A stretch of DNA of 64,000 bases, from the NCBI GenBank assembly GCA_038373885.1, contig JAWZYV010013278.1, positions 1 through 64,000 on the forward strand. The letters run 5' to 3'. Positions 41,889 through 53,799 of this stretch are shown here, piece after piece. The number at the start of each line of letters is the position of its first letter. Position 1 is the stretch's first letter. This DNA comes from Cheiracanthium punctorium (taxonomy: Eukaryota > Arthropoda > Arachnida > Araneae > Cheiracanthiidae). A model generated the notes under the pieces. It made no database searches and was not told the origin of the DNA. It saw nothing but the letters and a program-made list of their open reading frames with translations. Position numbers and translations under genes: made by a program.

Positions 41889-42006
41889 TATAAACGTGCA
41901 GTTAACAGTTTTAAAAAATCACCTGTACTTACATTTTTTAGTTTCGCGGTGTTGCCACTACGTAAAAAAAAAAAAATAACTCAGTTTTTATGGAATGCCC
42001 TTTGTA

Positions 42007-42568
42007 TTTTAGTGTGCGCTTGACCTCTCAACAGAGATAAGTTGAAACGCAAGGTGAAGAAACGTAAGTTAGTTGACCAACCATCGGGTCGGGCCCCGAT
42101 TGTCACAGGGGGTAAGAGGGGCCCTTAAATTATTACAGTATGTGAATTTAGTTTTAGTGTTTTTTCAATGTAGTAAATGCTTTTTTTTCCCAGTTATGAA
42201 TCGACAAGTTACAAATAGTCAAAATCTTCCCCCCGCCCCCTTAATTCTACTTCTCCACAGAAAAAATATCACAGCCGATGAACGATCTCTGGCAAAAGGA
42301 AGAAGTAACTAGAATGGCTTCTAGATTTTCAGTGATTACGCGGTAAGTTGCCGGCCCCACTGAAGTTTTTTAAGTGGCTACCCAGTGAGAATGGGCTACC
42401 AAATAAATAGGAATTTGCCGATTATGAATAATCGGAATTAAATAGGATTATGAAGAAAAGTCAGGCTTTTTGTTGTATTTTTTGAGTCTTCATTTTCGAT
42501 AAAGCTTATTTCATAATGTTAATCTCTCATGTGTTCATAATGTTCATGAACATTTTCATTTATCTAAT
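42007..42568. other. No recognised gene
   Basis: Mixed AT-rich sequence with a C run near 42230. No supported feature. Confidence 0.5.
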
Positions 42569-43900
42569 ACTAGCTGAAGTACCCGTCCTTGACGGGTTAG
42601 TGAATGCAAATTTCCAAAAAGCAAGAACTTCCGTCAGCATTGTAGGAGTACACAGAATGGATGTAGTATGTTGCCAAAGTAAAGAAAGCGAAGTTATAAT
42701 TTTTATGTATTGTTAAAATATTACACGTTAGAGAGTCACTAATAAGTAATATTTCATTCACTTTAGTCGTAATTATAACTTCAATATGCACGAACGAATT
42801 TTTACGCATATTGAAATAATTTTCGCAAAATCTCAAAATCTAATGAACATTTTTGAAAAATTGGAAGCCTAGAATTTAAGTTAAGTGACAACCTATCATG
42901 TCACCCAATTTCGTTTCATTCCCTGCAGTCTTTATTTCGTGAGTCTTTAACAAAATTTCAGCATTCTAAAACGATTTTTGCAGAATTTCAAAATGTAATC
43001 AAAATATTTTAAAAATTCAACGCCTATAAATTAAGATTAGCAACTACCTATCCTATCACTCAATTTCGTATCATTCGTATTAGTCGTTATTACGTGATGC
43101 TTGAGGAAATAGAAACGTATTTTGAGAGAATTTTCACAAAATCTCAAAATCTAATCAAAAAGGTTAAAAAATTGGACTCCTATACTTTATGTTGAGCAAC
43201 CATCTATCATGTGACCCAATTTCATATCATTCGCTTTAGTCGTAATTACGTAATGCGGGAACAAAGATTCACTCAGTTTTAAACGATTTTCACAAAATCT
43301 CGAAATCGGATCGATATTTTTTAATTAGATGCTTATAGTTTAAGGTGAGTGGCCACCTATCATTTCACCAGATATCATTTTTTCACCTTTGCAGTTATTA
43401 CGTGATGTTCGAACACAAATTTATGCAGTTTGAAATGATTTTCGCAAAATCTCAAAATCTAATCAAGATTTTTTTTTAATTCGAAGCCAATGTTTTAAGT
43501 TGAGTGAGCACCTATCATGACACCCAATTTCATATCATTCGCTTCAGTCGTTTTTACGTGATGCTTGAACACAAATTTACGCAGTTTGAAAGGATTTTCG
43601 CAAAATCTCAAAATCCAATCAAGATTTTTTAAAAATTCGACGCCTATGTTTTAAGTTGAGTGACCACCTATCCTGACACCCAATTTCATATCATTCGCTT
43701 CTGTCGTTTTTACGTGATGCTTAAACCAAAAAAGCGTCACGGACAGAATGACAAGAACGACAGAAGGACAGAATGACAGACAAACTTTTTTTTTTTAGGG
43801 TCGCATCGGATTCCCGGGTGCTTGAAACGGATAGAAATCCCAAAATTTTTGAATTCCAAGAAATGTACAGACAAAAGTCTAATTTTATTTATATAGATTA
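42569..43900 (+). repeat. ACTAGCTGAAGTACCCG element with internal tandem units
   Basis: It begins ACTAGCTGAAGTACCCG with a TACCCGTCCTTGACGGGTTA hairpin and ends TTTTATTTATATAGATTAGTA, a combination I associate with widespread non-autonomous arthropod elements. Five to six units of about 155-160 bp, each with ACCTATCATGNCACCCAATTTC and CGTNATTACGTGATG, fill 42880-43720, followed by short GACAGAATGACA repeats and an ATTCCCGGGTGCTTGAAACGG block. It is non-coding. Confidence 0.65.
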
Positions 43901-44573
43901 GTACATTTCATGTTGAATACACTTAATCATGACCGAGAGAGAACGCAGAAAAAAATACATAAAGTCATCAGACACAGTAACAATTTGTAGGGGGGGGGCG
44001 TTCAGACTTCTGCCCCAGGCCCCAGTTTGTCATAATCGGGCCTTGCATCTGGTTCCAAGAACCAAACTGCATTTAAAATAGTAACTAAGAAGTCTGTTCT
44101 GATGAAACTACCGCGGGTAGCCAAGAATTTTTGTGGACACTTTATAGAATTAAATTAAATTCTAAAACATAGTAACAGTAAAATGTAATTGCTAATTAAT
44201 TTCATGTATAACAGAACAAATAAAAAGCGAATATTCATCAGGACTGAAATTCTTTTGGATCTACCACTGTGATCTGACCCACTCAAGTGAAATTTTGTTC
44301 ACTGAACACCCGTTTTCACTGTGACACATATATTTTTAGCTCCCGCGCACACAAAGAAAGAACCAAATCGGTGACAAACGCATCGATTATGAAACACATT
44401 CCAACGCAGTCTTTATTGGACCAAATTTGGCGATATGCTGACGTCAGAAAAAAAAAAGAAAAGCTGGATCACTATTTATGCAATTTTTCGTGACGTAAAC
44501 GAACTTTAAAAATTGAAAATTAGCATTTAAATAGAGCAGTAAGTTTCTGTAAAGTCTGTGTATTTAACGTATA
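43901..44573. other. No recognised gene
   Basis: AT-rich sequence with a G run near 43992. ACCAAATTTGGCGATATG near 44420 recalls the 23.2-23.4 kb palindromes. Confidence 0.45.
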
Positions 44574-44745
44574 AGGGTAGTACCCGGAAAAAAAAGTTTC
44601 GGAGGATCTCCAAGAAGTGAAAACTGATTTTTCCAGAAAAGGACTACTTTATTATTTTGTTAACAAAAACCGAAATTCGGGGGTGGGGGTGGAGGGTAGG
44701 GTTCCGGACCCCTGGACCACCCCCCCTGGGTACGGCCATGTAACG
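44574..44745. mobile_element. Diverged MITE, GTACCC family
   Basis: AGTACCCGGAAAAAAAAGTTT at the left and CCCCCCTGGGTACGGCCATG at the right, with the same GAAATTC/GGACCCC layout as 2223-2381. The ends are degraded. Confidence 0.45.
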
Positions 44746-44831
44746 TATCATGTATCAAATGGATGAATGCCTATAAGCTGGCATAGACAAGGACAGACAG
44801 TAAAGTACTGAAATTCTTTTGAGTTTTCTCT

Positions 44832-44872
44832 TTGTTCTACAGGAGCTTTGATAGTGCTCCTGTAGAACAACT
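44832..44872. repeat. Perfect hairpin from two inverted repeat-family modules
   Basis: TTGTTCTACAGGAGC and GCTCCTGTAGAACAA, separated by about 9 bases. CTACAGGAGCACTCAAAA is a hallmark of the ACTTCCTTGTACG family, so two copies appear head to head here. Confidence 0.75.
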
Positions 44873-45199
44873 ATCAATGCTACATACACTTCTTTCAACG
44901 GAGAGCATTATTTTGCAATTCTTAATGACGATGTCCATACTGTTTTGTTACAAGTGGATTAATATCTGAAAGATATGCTTTAAACGATGGTAGTAATGTA
45001 TAGGAATTATTTTTAACGCTCTTGCGGAAGTATAAATGCTAGCTAAAAACACTTCTAATGATAGAGCACACACACGAATAACTCACAACTTCCCTAGCAA
45101 TCTAATGCTCAGTGCCTGATTTTCGCATGGAGCCCATGTGCTGGGCACATGCAGAAATGGGCGAAAAAATTTGGAGCCACGTTTAGCTCCCCCCCACCC

Positions 45200-45230
<31 letters not shown>

Positions 45231-45617
45231 GAGCCAGCTATATAAACAGAAATAAATACAAAACGTGAAAAGTGTCCTCTGCACAAAAATGTAAATACAG
45301 TCCAGGCCCTGGTTAGAGTATGAAAGGACGGGCACAGATAAACCGCAGTCATGAACATCGTTCAACTTTTTTCGGGCACGGTTAAATATTGTTTTACAAA
45401 TATGAATTCGTTGTATGCTTGTGGCATTTGAGCATCCATGATTATCAATATACGCAAGGCCTGACTATAAGACTTTTGTGCCCAGGCCACTTTTCAAATT
45501 GTGCCCCTATATACAGCTGCTTCAAGTTTTATGCCCCTATGCATCATTCTACTCGATTTTTCGGCCAATATCTGGATGTGTGCCCAGGGCATATGCCCCA
45601 AAAGTCCGTGCGATAAT

Positions 45618-45705
45618 CAGGGTTGGAAAAAATACTTTATTTTTTTTTTTTTTTAATAAAAAGTTTGTTTTTTGGCTTAAACCAGTGTTTGTTTTGTTTA
45701 AAACT

Positions 45706-45740
<35 letters not shown>

Positions 45741-46305
45741 TGTGGGTGTGTTAGAAAAATCCTATAACTACATACTTATAAATAAAATTATTTGCAAAAT
45801 GTTCAAGTAACAATTAATATTCCTTCTGAAAATAATTAAAACAAAGTAAATAAACAATTGTTGCTATACTTATGTGGACATTGAAATCGTTCAATTTTAA
45901 TATTTTATTTAGAGATACTAGTTTTTAAATTTAGTATATAATAATACAATAGTAATTGTTTACTACTTGGAATATTGCTCTTAAGATTCATCAGTATTAA
46001 TAGTGATAAGTTGTTCAAAATAATATATTTAAGGTTTAGAAATAAGTTTTTGTTAAAACACAAAACCTCCATTTTAGAAACAAATTAAAAATGCATGCAG
46101 CCTATAATTTAAGTTTAATATTTTTTTAATAATGATAAAACAATTAAGGTATCTATTAGATTGATATAAAAACTTATAAAATATATCTGAACGTCTATCT
46201 GTAGTATTCGTACTTTAAATTATTTGTTTAGGAAAATAAACTGGTTTTTCTTGAGTCAAAAACCATATGGTTTTAAACCAGTCGGTTTAAATCATGCCAA
46301 CCCTG
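45618..46305. mobile_element. hAT-type MITE with CAGGGTTGG ends
   Basis: Left end CAGGGTTGGAAAAA, right end GGTTTAAATCATGCCAACCCTG. The interior is AT-rich with T and GT runs (45703-45745). No convincing target duplication. Confidence 0.5.
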
Positions 46306-47062
46306 GTCTGAATATACGAGTAGGAAAAAATAAAATGAATACGAGATACATTTCTGAACTCCACCTTCCCCCCTTCGACTACACACCTGTTTTCTAACGT
46401 TTGTAATAACTGGTATTCTGCGGCAGTCTTTCAACCCCCCCTTCCATTCCCCAGTCTTGAAATTAGTAATGGTTTCCGCTTTGTATATATTGGTGCATAA
46501 TACGAGTTCTTTTGTCGGAACTTCAGAAAATGAGAGAGCGGAATAGATTGCAGAGATGAATAGATTGCAATTATGAACAGAATTGCAGAGCGGTCTTTGA
46601 AAAGCGTTGCGCCAAGACGAGTCCCAACCGTCCCGTCTCCACTTTCGATTCAAACAGTCATAATTTTTCAGTACTTACACCTAGCTCGTCTAGTTCAGCA
46701 ATTCATGGAAGAAACGGGGGGGGGGGGGAATGAATAAAAAGCTTGCGAAAGAAACTATATAGAAGCAAACAAAGAGACATGCAGGCAAGTTAATTTTCTT
46801 CGGGCATTTTCGTCGTCACGAACTTTCTAAATTAGTATTTTTATTTTTTTATTTATTTATTTATTTATTTTTTTTTGGGGGGGGGTACTTTTTCTTCAAT
46901 TGAGAAATTTTGAACAATTCTGTTTTTTATACCTTATTTCGGTCCGAGCTGCCCAAGTCAGATCTCATTCACGTTTGTGTAACTAAGGAAAAAAAAAACT
47001 TGGCGTGGGGGAGAAGAATTTTTTTGAAGAAACTCAATTCTAAATGCATGTAACAGTTAAAT
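46306..47062. other. No recognised gene
   Basis: Contains G runs (46715), an ATTT pentamer-like run (46845-46870) and a 381-base open frame (46273-46653, minus) with no domain or splice support. Confidence 0.45.
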
Positions 47063-47577
47063 GCAACTAGCATAGGCGTAGAGTTTATATGGGCCCGTGG
47101 GGCTCGAGCCCTCCCAATAAATTGTGAATAGGGGCTGAGCCCACCCAATAATTTACCTCTAAATACAGAAAATTAATTTATACTAACATAAAAAAGTATT
47201 CACGCCATTTACAAACGTTTAAAAAAACCTTTACTTGTACTTTTAAAAATTTTCTTCTTTTGATTTCAATCATGATTTAGTATTCATTGTGACGCCACGA
47301 AACACCCAATGTTACTATAAGCTGCCGTCGCCAGGTTCTGGTTAATTAAAATCAGATTATGTAATGTGAAGTATGAAATGAAGAAAAGTTCAGATGTGTC
47401 TAAAATGCACTATCTCATCGAAAATGTTTTTTTTTTTTTTTTTTACTTTGCTACTATTTTTAACTTATAACATGGTAGGAAGATACTAACATGGATACTT
47501 ACCTTACATAGGCTTAGAATTCTATGGACCCATAGAGCTCGAGCGCCTCCAATAATTTACACTTATATAGGGTAAGT

Positions 47578-47756
47578 CATAGCTGCCAACTACTACGGAA
47601 TATAGCTAACCACCTTTTGTTAACAGTATATTTTTTACTTATTTTTTCAAAATAGTAACCAGCTCGCGCGCGCAGCACAAAAATTTGCTATATTTTAAGC
47701 CGAAAAATCATGTAGAAAAAGTGGTTAATTATATTCCGTAGTAATTGGCAGCTATG
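47578..47756. mobile_element. Nested foldback MITE, CATAGCTGCCAACTACTACGG
   Basis: Ends CATAGCTGCCAACTACTACGG / CCGTAGTAATTGGCAGCTATG with GTAAGT on both flanks. The GTTAACAGTATATTTTT interior resembles parts of the foldback at 53800-54927. Confidence 0.75.
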
Positions 47757-47778
47757 CGTAAGTTATATGTACGTGAAT

Positions 47779-47945
47779 CAGTGGCGTAGCCAGAAATTTT
47801 TCATGGGGGGGGGGTTACGACTTCTGCAACTCACATATAGGTATACGGGTGTATAAGGGAGTGAAGAATATACATTTTGTATGGCAAAAAATTCCTCATG
47901 GGGGTGGTTATGACCCCCCTAACCCACCCCCTAGCTACGCCACTG
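47779..47945. mobile_element. hAT MITE, CAGGGGCGTAGCC family, copy D
   Basis: 167 bp, ends CAGTGGCGTAGCC / AGCTACGCCACTG, exact duplication ACGTGAAT (47771-47778, 47946-47953). Confidence 0.92.
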
Positions 47946-48016
47946 ACGTGAATATATGTGGTTGTGGGGCCCAGCCCCCCCAATAATTTTGAAAACTTTA
48001 CGCTTATGGCAACTAG

Positions 48017-49000
48017 TTAATTTTCTTTTCAGGAATAATTAATGAATTAATTTGTAGTTGAAATTAGTTTAACTATAAATCGTCATAATTATTAATAAGC
48101 TATTCACTGGAAAAAAAAGGACTAATTCTGATAAATAATGACTTAGGATGGAAGTATTTGAGGGTTTCCCTTTTAAAAAGCTTTATATAAAAAAAAAAGC
48201 AATGATATTCAAAAAATTAATGTTTCTTCGCTAACTGCACTATTAACTGATATTAACAGTCAACTTATGCAATTTTCAGGAAAATATTCAAAAGCAGAAA
48301 AACTGTCTCGAAAATGGGCGGTAAAGGTAAATATATTTATCCGTATGTTTAGCACTTTTTCCCGCGTGTATTTCCTGCTCTTGCAGGATCATTGTTAGTA
48401 ACAGTTCACAGTACGATGTGTAAAGAGACATTCTAAATTTTTGGGAATTCCCAAGCGTGATTGAATTATTTAAAAAGCTGTTGAAAAGTTGCATGATTTC
48501 TTAAAGAACAGACTTAAGCGCTTTCGTTTTCATCTAAATGTTGCAGAAAAATAACCTTGAAAATTCAGTTGAAGACTAATAAGGGCCGCAACTTGCGGGG
48601 GAGGGGGGGGGGGTAGTGTTTGGGGTTGCAAACGGGGCATGTGTTCAGGCGCAGTGTTCAGGGGGACATCAAAATCAATTCTAGTTAGCTCTATTAAAGG
48701 AGGCTATTATATTTTTAACGATTTATATTTTTAACCGTGGCAAACTACAGTGTTTTATAGTAGGAAAATTTGCAAACCTTTCTTTTCCTTCTATCAAAAA
48801 CTGGCATGTTTGACAAATTTAACAGTAAAATTTATAAAAACATAACTGTCGTTTCCCTTCTTGGTAGGCTTTGGGAAATCGCACAAACCCAGTTAGCAAA
48901 ATTTTTAAATAAGTAGGTAAAGCCGATGCTTTACTTGGCAGATTAAGGACCTATACATCCCCTACCCCCCCCCACACACACACACACACACCGCCATAGG
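48017..49000. other. No recognised gene
   Basis: AT-rich, with a G run near 48600 and a CA run near 48972. No supported feature. Confidence 0.5.
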
Positions 49001-49057
49001 CGTAAAGTTTCCAGTATTATTGGGGGGGGGGGGGGGCTCGGGCCTTACATATAATGT

Positions 49058-49135
49058 ACGCGTGTGTATATATATATATATATACGCATATGTACATATA
49101 CACACACACATATATATACACATACATATATGTAA
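49058..49135. repeat. AT/CA microsatellite cluster
   Basis: TGTGTATATATATATATATACGCATATG followed by CACACACATATATATACACATACATATATG. Confidence 0.85.
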
Positions 49136-49923
49136 TAATAAAATAGCCTTTGGCAATTTAATCCAATTTAATTTAAAGTCATCTGAAAAACAATCTAATG
49201 TCTGAAACAGTACTTTCACTGTAAGGTTTGTTTCTTGGCTAGACAAATATTACGTTCAGAGACAATTTTTGAGAGCATATAAGAATCAAAAGTGCGAATT
49301 AAGTTAAATTTGCAGGCATATGCGGTTTCTGGACAAAAAAAAATTGCAAAACCTGGAAAATCATGTAATTTGGACAGGAAAATCAGTGTTTGTAAACAAA
49401 CAACGTTTAACCTTACTTTAGGAAGCAAAAATATTAAAGAACGTATGCAAAGTTGGCATTATAAACATAAAAAATAGTCTGGATTTTTATCGCATGATGT
49501 TCTGGAAAACCTGGAAAAGTCAGGGAATATTTTTTTCAGAAATTGAATGGCAAACCTGATTAAAGCCTGTTCAGAGGCAGAAAAAATCTCCAAACATTTA
49601 CATGCCCAGTCGGACATGTAGCCTAAAATAATACATGCCCGAACAAAAATTTACAAACCCGAAAATTACTACATTTTATTGCTCTATAAAATTTACATTA
49701 TTCAGACTGTTTGCATTGAAATGAAATGTTGCAACCACAAACCAAATCCGTATGATATATGAACCAGCATATTAAAACTAGTTTATGAATCACTTTTGAT
49801 CAATTTTTTACATGCCCGATCAGGCACATATGGCACTAAAAAAATGCATACTCGGTTGAGAATTTTACATGCCCCCGGCATATCGGGCAATAGATTTTTC
49901 CGGGCTTGTATATCTTCCAATTT
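49136..49923. other. No recognised gene
   Basis: AT-rich. Repeated ACATGCCCGATC-like pieces (49613, 49810, 49870) suggest an old hAT-type repeat without clear ends. Confidence 0.4.
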
Positions 49924-49927
49924 TTAA

Positions 49928-50691
49928 GGGGTCTTAGGAGGATAAGGATAAAAAAAATCGATATTTTCAATTTTAATTTTATTTGAGAGCTCAATTATAT
50001 CTGAACATTTTGACCCCAATTTTATGCAATTATTCCAACTAGAACCGGTGATAAACATAAAAACATTTTATGAATGTTTTATATTTGAACACAGTAAGGT
50101 AACTTTAAACTGCGTTTTCTCAAAACACATTTTTTTTTTTTTTTTTTTTTTTGAACTATCCGCACGATAACAAAATTTCTATGATTCGTATCTTCACAAA
50201 ACTTTGTATAGTTATAGCTGGCGTCAGTATCTATAGAATGATTTAATATTAAAAGTGAAAGTGAAAAACTTTTGAAATTTTAGCAGAAATATAAGAGAAA
50301 AAGTAAGTTTTTTTTTCAAATTTCACTTTAAAATAAAATTTAAAATTCTAAAACTAAAAAGTTTTCTTAAATATTAATTCATTCTATAAAATATTTATTT
50401 TACTTAATTTTGAAATAAATATTTTGTTTATATATGTATTTTAAATTGGCTTATTTTACGGATAGTGACACACACTATTGAAAAAAATAGATATATGTAA
50501 AGTAAAAATTATTTTTTTTTTAAAGATATGTGAAAGGTAATGGATTTTTATCCGAAATTTTATGATGTACTATAGTGTATTATTATACAAAAAAGTTTCA
50601 TTATTCTGTGACTTTTATTTTGATCATAAAATGTAAAACCTCTAGGGTTTATAATACGTGTATATTTGCTCCTCAATCCTCCTGAGACCCC
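49928..50691. mobile_element. TTAA-flanked MITE with GGGGTCTTAGGAGGAT ends
   Basis: 764 bp between exact TTAA tetramers (49924-49927, 50692-50695), with inverted ends GGGGTCTTAGGAGGAT / ATCCTCCTGAGACCCC. piggyBac-type by target; the sequence is unrelated to the CCCTTTGAGGCGC family. AT-rich interior, no transposase. Confidence 0.78.
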
Positions 50692-50695
50692 TTAA

Positions 50696-52183
50696 TGCAG
50701 AAGTAAAAATATAGAAATATGCCTACTGTTCTGTGCAAGCATCACTGCGACTTGCATTCGTTTGAAACGTTTAACTTGCCGTTGGTTCTGGCGGTTTTTT
50801 TTTTAAATTTTATAAGGTAACTATCCGTTATAGTGCCTTCCTACCAAGTTATCCTTCTTAAAATGCAGTGAAACGAAGTCAAAAATGGAAGCATAGGGAA
50901 AGATGCAAAGGTAGTGGGGAAGGAACATTTTAGATTACTGAACGCATTTTAGGCTGATGTGAACTTTTGATTTCATAATTACCATTGCTTAGACTGTTTT
51001 TTATTAACCGGCTCCTGGCGCGGCCAGCTTAATAACATCTTGTATTATGTGGTGTCAGAATGAATCTCAAATATTCATCGAAAACGAAATCAGAAGAAAA
51101 TTTTTATGAATAAAAGAAAAGTTTTTTTTTTTTTTCTATAACTTGAGAGAAATCCTTTTTCTTTAAATCGTAAAAATTGAGTAAAATGCATTTTTTTTAA
51201 ATTTAACGTAAATTATTGGGTGGGCTCAGCCCCAACTCATAATTTATTGGGGGGGCTTGAGCCCCATGGGCCCATATAACTCTACGCCTATGCACACCGC
51301 CCTGTAAAAGTGTCAACTCCAGGGGGACGTAGAAAGTAAAAAATTTCGGGAGTGCCCAAAAGGTGGAAAAGTAGAATTTCTCACAAAAATGCTTGATGTA
51401 TGGACATATACCAAACAAAAATCTCGAGGGTCCAAGCCCCGTTGGGCACCCGCCCTGGCTAGGTCCCAGCTTAACTCGATGGGTCTGGCCTCGACTATCA
51501 CAAGATCACGGGGAACTGCATGCAGATAGAGTCCAATAATTAGATTTAAAGTTATAGGGGGCCTAGGCACAAGAATGTTTTAATCAGCCCGGGCGCCCGC
51601 AAATTTAAGAAGCTAATGTGAACCTCTTATTCAAAAGTTAGCAGATTTGTGGTTAGGGACGCTTAGGGTTTTGTGCCCCTGGGCGAACATATTGAGCGGC
51701 CCTATGTAGATAAAAAACAATTATATGTCTTTCACATTTCATTACTTACTAAATTGTGAATCTTGGCATGCCCCCCAAAAACAGCTGTTGCAATTGACTC
51801 TTAAGTAAATTACATTAATTAAGATTTTTAATACAACGTGTTTCTATAATGTAAAAGCTGCATTCTAGCTAGTTAGCATGTTATAAATTTGGAAAAGAAA
51901 GCTATACAGGAAATCTCAAATCCTCTACACTTAATACCATTCATTTAATCCACTTTTAAAAGCATGCCCACCCCACCACCTGAAATTGGGTTTTTTCTTA
52001 ACAAAATAACGTTAATGAAAGCCTCTAATTAAGAAATCTTTCCTTTTTACTCGGGTGTGCTACTCCTGTGCAGTTTCTAAGCTCTAGGTCAGGAAATTTA
52101 TTGGACTACTTAGTATCCATAAATTCTTAGGCGGCCCAGGTCGGCTGTCCAGTTTGTCACCCCCTAAGCACGGCTCTGTGTTT
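50696..52183. other. Stretch with MITE fragments but no gene
   Basis: A partial inverted terminus of the 47071 family lies at about 51195-51295. The remainder has scattered GCCCGGGC-type hAT pieces and no supported coding sequence. Confidence 0.5.
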
Positions 52184-52357
52184 TAGGCGCGTAGCCAGGA
52201 AAATTTTTCGTGGGGGATATGCGCCTGGAAAGTTTTTCGGGGAGGGGGGGGGGGTATGAACTTATAAGTGTAAAAATAGACGGAATTTCATCACTAATCC
52301 AAAAATTTCGGGAGGGAGGGATATATCCCGATATCCCCCCCCCCGGCTACGCCCCTG
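52184..52357. mobile_element. hAT MITE with TAGGCGCGTAGCC ends
   Basis: 174 bp, ends TAGGCGCGTAGCC / GGCTACGCCCCTG, exact 8-bp duplication CTGTGTTT (52176-52183, 52358-52365). A diverged relative of the CAGGGGCGTAGCC family. Confidence 0.87.
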
Positions 52358-52642
52358 CTGTGTTTATGACCTCGTACAAGAGATCTTTCCTCACAACGGA
52401 AAAATTATCTCCTATTATTTATCATCCACAGCCAACTATATCAGTCACTACGTCAGCATCTTCCTATCTCGAATGCCCACGATCGATTCTGTAATAGTTT
52501 CTCGACATCGCATTCCGAGGCGCAAGCAAGGCTTACTACTTCCGGAGGCTACTTATCAAAGTTTCGATTCAGAAATAAACTTCATTCAGTAAAAACACTT
52601 AAGTGAGAATCATTTCCAACACGATCTCATTGGTAAAGAGCT

Positions 52643-52800
52643 CCTCCATGGCCGAGTGGATAAGGCACAGAACATGGTAGACGGCTGATGAGTGAAAGTC
52701 CTGCGTTCGGGCCCACTGCAAAGCTTCCGATCTGACGGACTGGAGCTTCGGGCGATTTTCTCCAGATGGGATTCTCTCGGTAGCCTGCCGCATGTCACAC
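52643..52800 (+). mobile_element. tRNA-derived SINE-like unit
   Basis: An A-box TGGCCGAGTGGATAAGG at about 52650 and a weaker B-box (GCGTTCGGGCCC near 52702) form a tRNA-Leu/Ser-like head, followed by a short body with GGCGATTTTCTCC. The tail is not identified. Confidence 0.5.
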
Positions 52801-52817
52801 TCGATTGCATAAACATA

Positions 52818-53240
52818 TACAGGGTGGCTATAATTAATGTTCCCCTATAAACCGGGTTCTACAGCTAAAACAGTTGCACGAAATGTAACCAAATTTGGTC
52901 TGTAGACCATACATAAGATGCGCTCAAGGAATTTCCGAAAAAAATGTTCAAAACATATACACCAGGTGGCGCTTTGCACAAGAAACAGCAAAGTTAACAA
53001 TGGAAACGGCTCGTTCGAAATGTACAGACATTTTCAGCATTTACTCAATAGTTTTTGCGCATGTGTCAGCTAATTTGGGTCATTTTTTGAGCTGATTTCA
53101 CCTTGCAAAGCGCCACCTAGTGGACAGTTTTTGAACCAATCTTCAAAAAACTTCTCCTGTACAGTCCATGCGCCAAATTGGGTGCCAATTGGCTCCCTGT
53201 TTTAGCTTCGGAATGCTGTTTAATTTTAACCACCCTGGTA
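52818..53240. mobile_element. Mariner/IS630-type MITE
   Basis: TA-flanked ends CAGGGTGGCTATAATTAATG / TTTAATTTTAACCACCCTGG resemble those of the 569-1356 element. Internal GCGCCACCTAGTGGA and its partner GGTGGCGCTTTGCA form an inverted pair. About 420 bp, non-coding. Confidence 0.78.
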
Positions 53241-53799
53241 CTTACAATTCAGATCAAAGTATTATAATATAGATCCAAGGGTAGATCGAGAAATTTTTTT
53301 CCAGGGTCGTGAAATTTTTATTCCAGTTTTTAATGAAAGTCGCTTTTTTTGGTGATAAAACAGATTAAAATGTAGGGTAAAATGAAAACGAAGGGCCGTT
53401 TAATGGATTTTATTTTTGTGAAGGTGCAGCAAAACTGACCTAATTTTCGTCGGCATCGAGCCTGAGATCGTGCTTCATTTTTAAACGTTATGTGTTTTAG
53501 TGTCATGAGTGAGTACAGTTTAGATCCCTTAAAAAGTCTCCACCAAACACACCACCTCCTAGACAAATGCCCCTTGTGTACAGAGCCCGATCAAGGCAAG
53601 TGTGGGCCCTGGGCAAAAGAAAAATATTGGGCCCCACATGATAATTTTCCCCCTTCTAAAAAAACAATCACGATTGGTTTATTCTGAAAAGTTTTAAATA
53701 TCTTCCCCTCCCTCTAAACACGAAATTTTATTTTAAGTAAACTGAAATTAAACAAATATATATGATATCAATTAAACAGATAACATGATATAATGCTAT
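53241..53799. other. No gene; fragment shared with a nearby foldback
   Basis: GAGCCCGATCAAGGCAAGTGTGGGCCCTGGGCAAAA (53582-53617) reappears inverted as the centre of the foldback at 54250-54290. Otherwise unrecognised. Confidence 0.5.

Larger units (their letters stand above)
40868..42006 (-). mobile_element. Mariner-type element directly upstream of the first coding exon
   Basis: TA-flanked ends CAAAAGGGCATTCCATAAAAACT and its inverse AGTTTTTATGGAATGCCCTTTG. It contains a transposase remnant and a nested MITE. Its left edge lies 18 bases from the exon acceptor, so it may supply the branch-point region of the upstream intron. Confidence 0.82.
47071..48008. mobile_element. hAT-type element hosting two younger insertions
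   Basis: Ends CATAGGCGTAGAGTTT / AAACTTTACGCTTATG and an exact 8-bp duplication GCAACTAG (47063-47070, 48009-48016). Sub-terminal GGGGCTNGAGCCC blocks recur at 47525-47565, 49000-49045 and 51195-51295 as fragments. It contains the foldback at 47578-47756 and hAT MITE copy D. Confidence 0.82.

Noticed and set aside
46273..46653. 126-residue minus-strand frame
   Set aside because: Overlaps a MITE end and low-complexity sequence; no recognisable domain.
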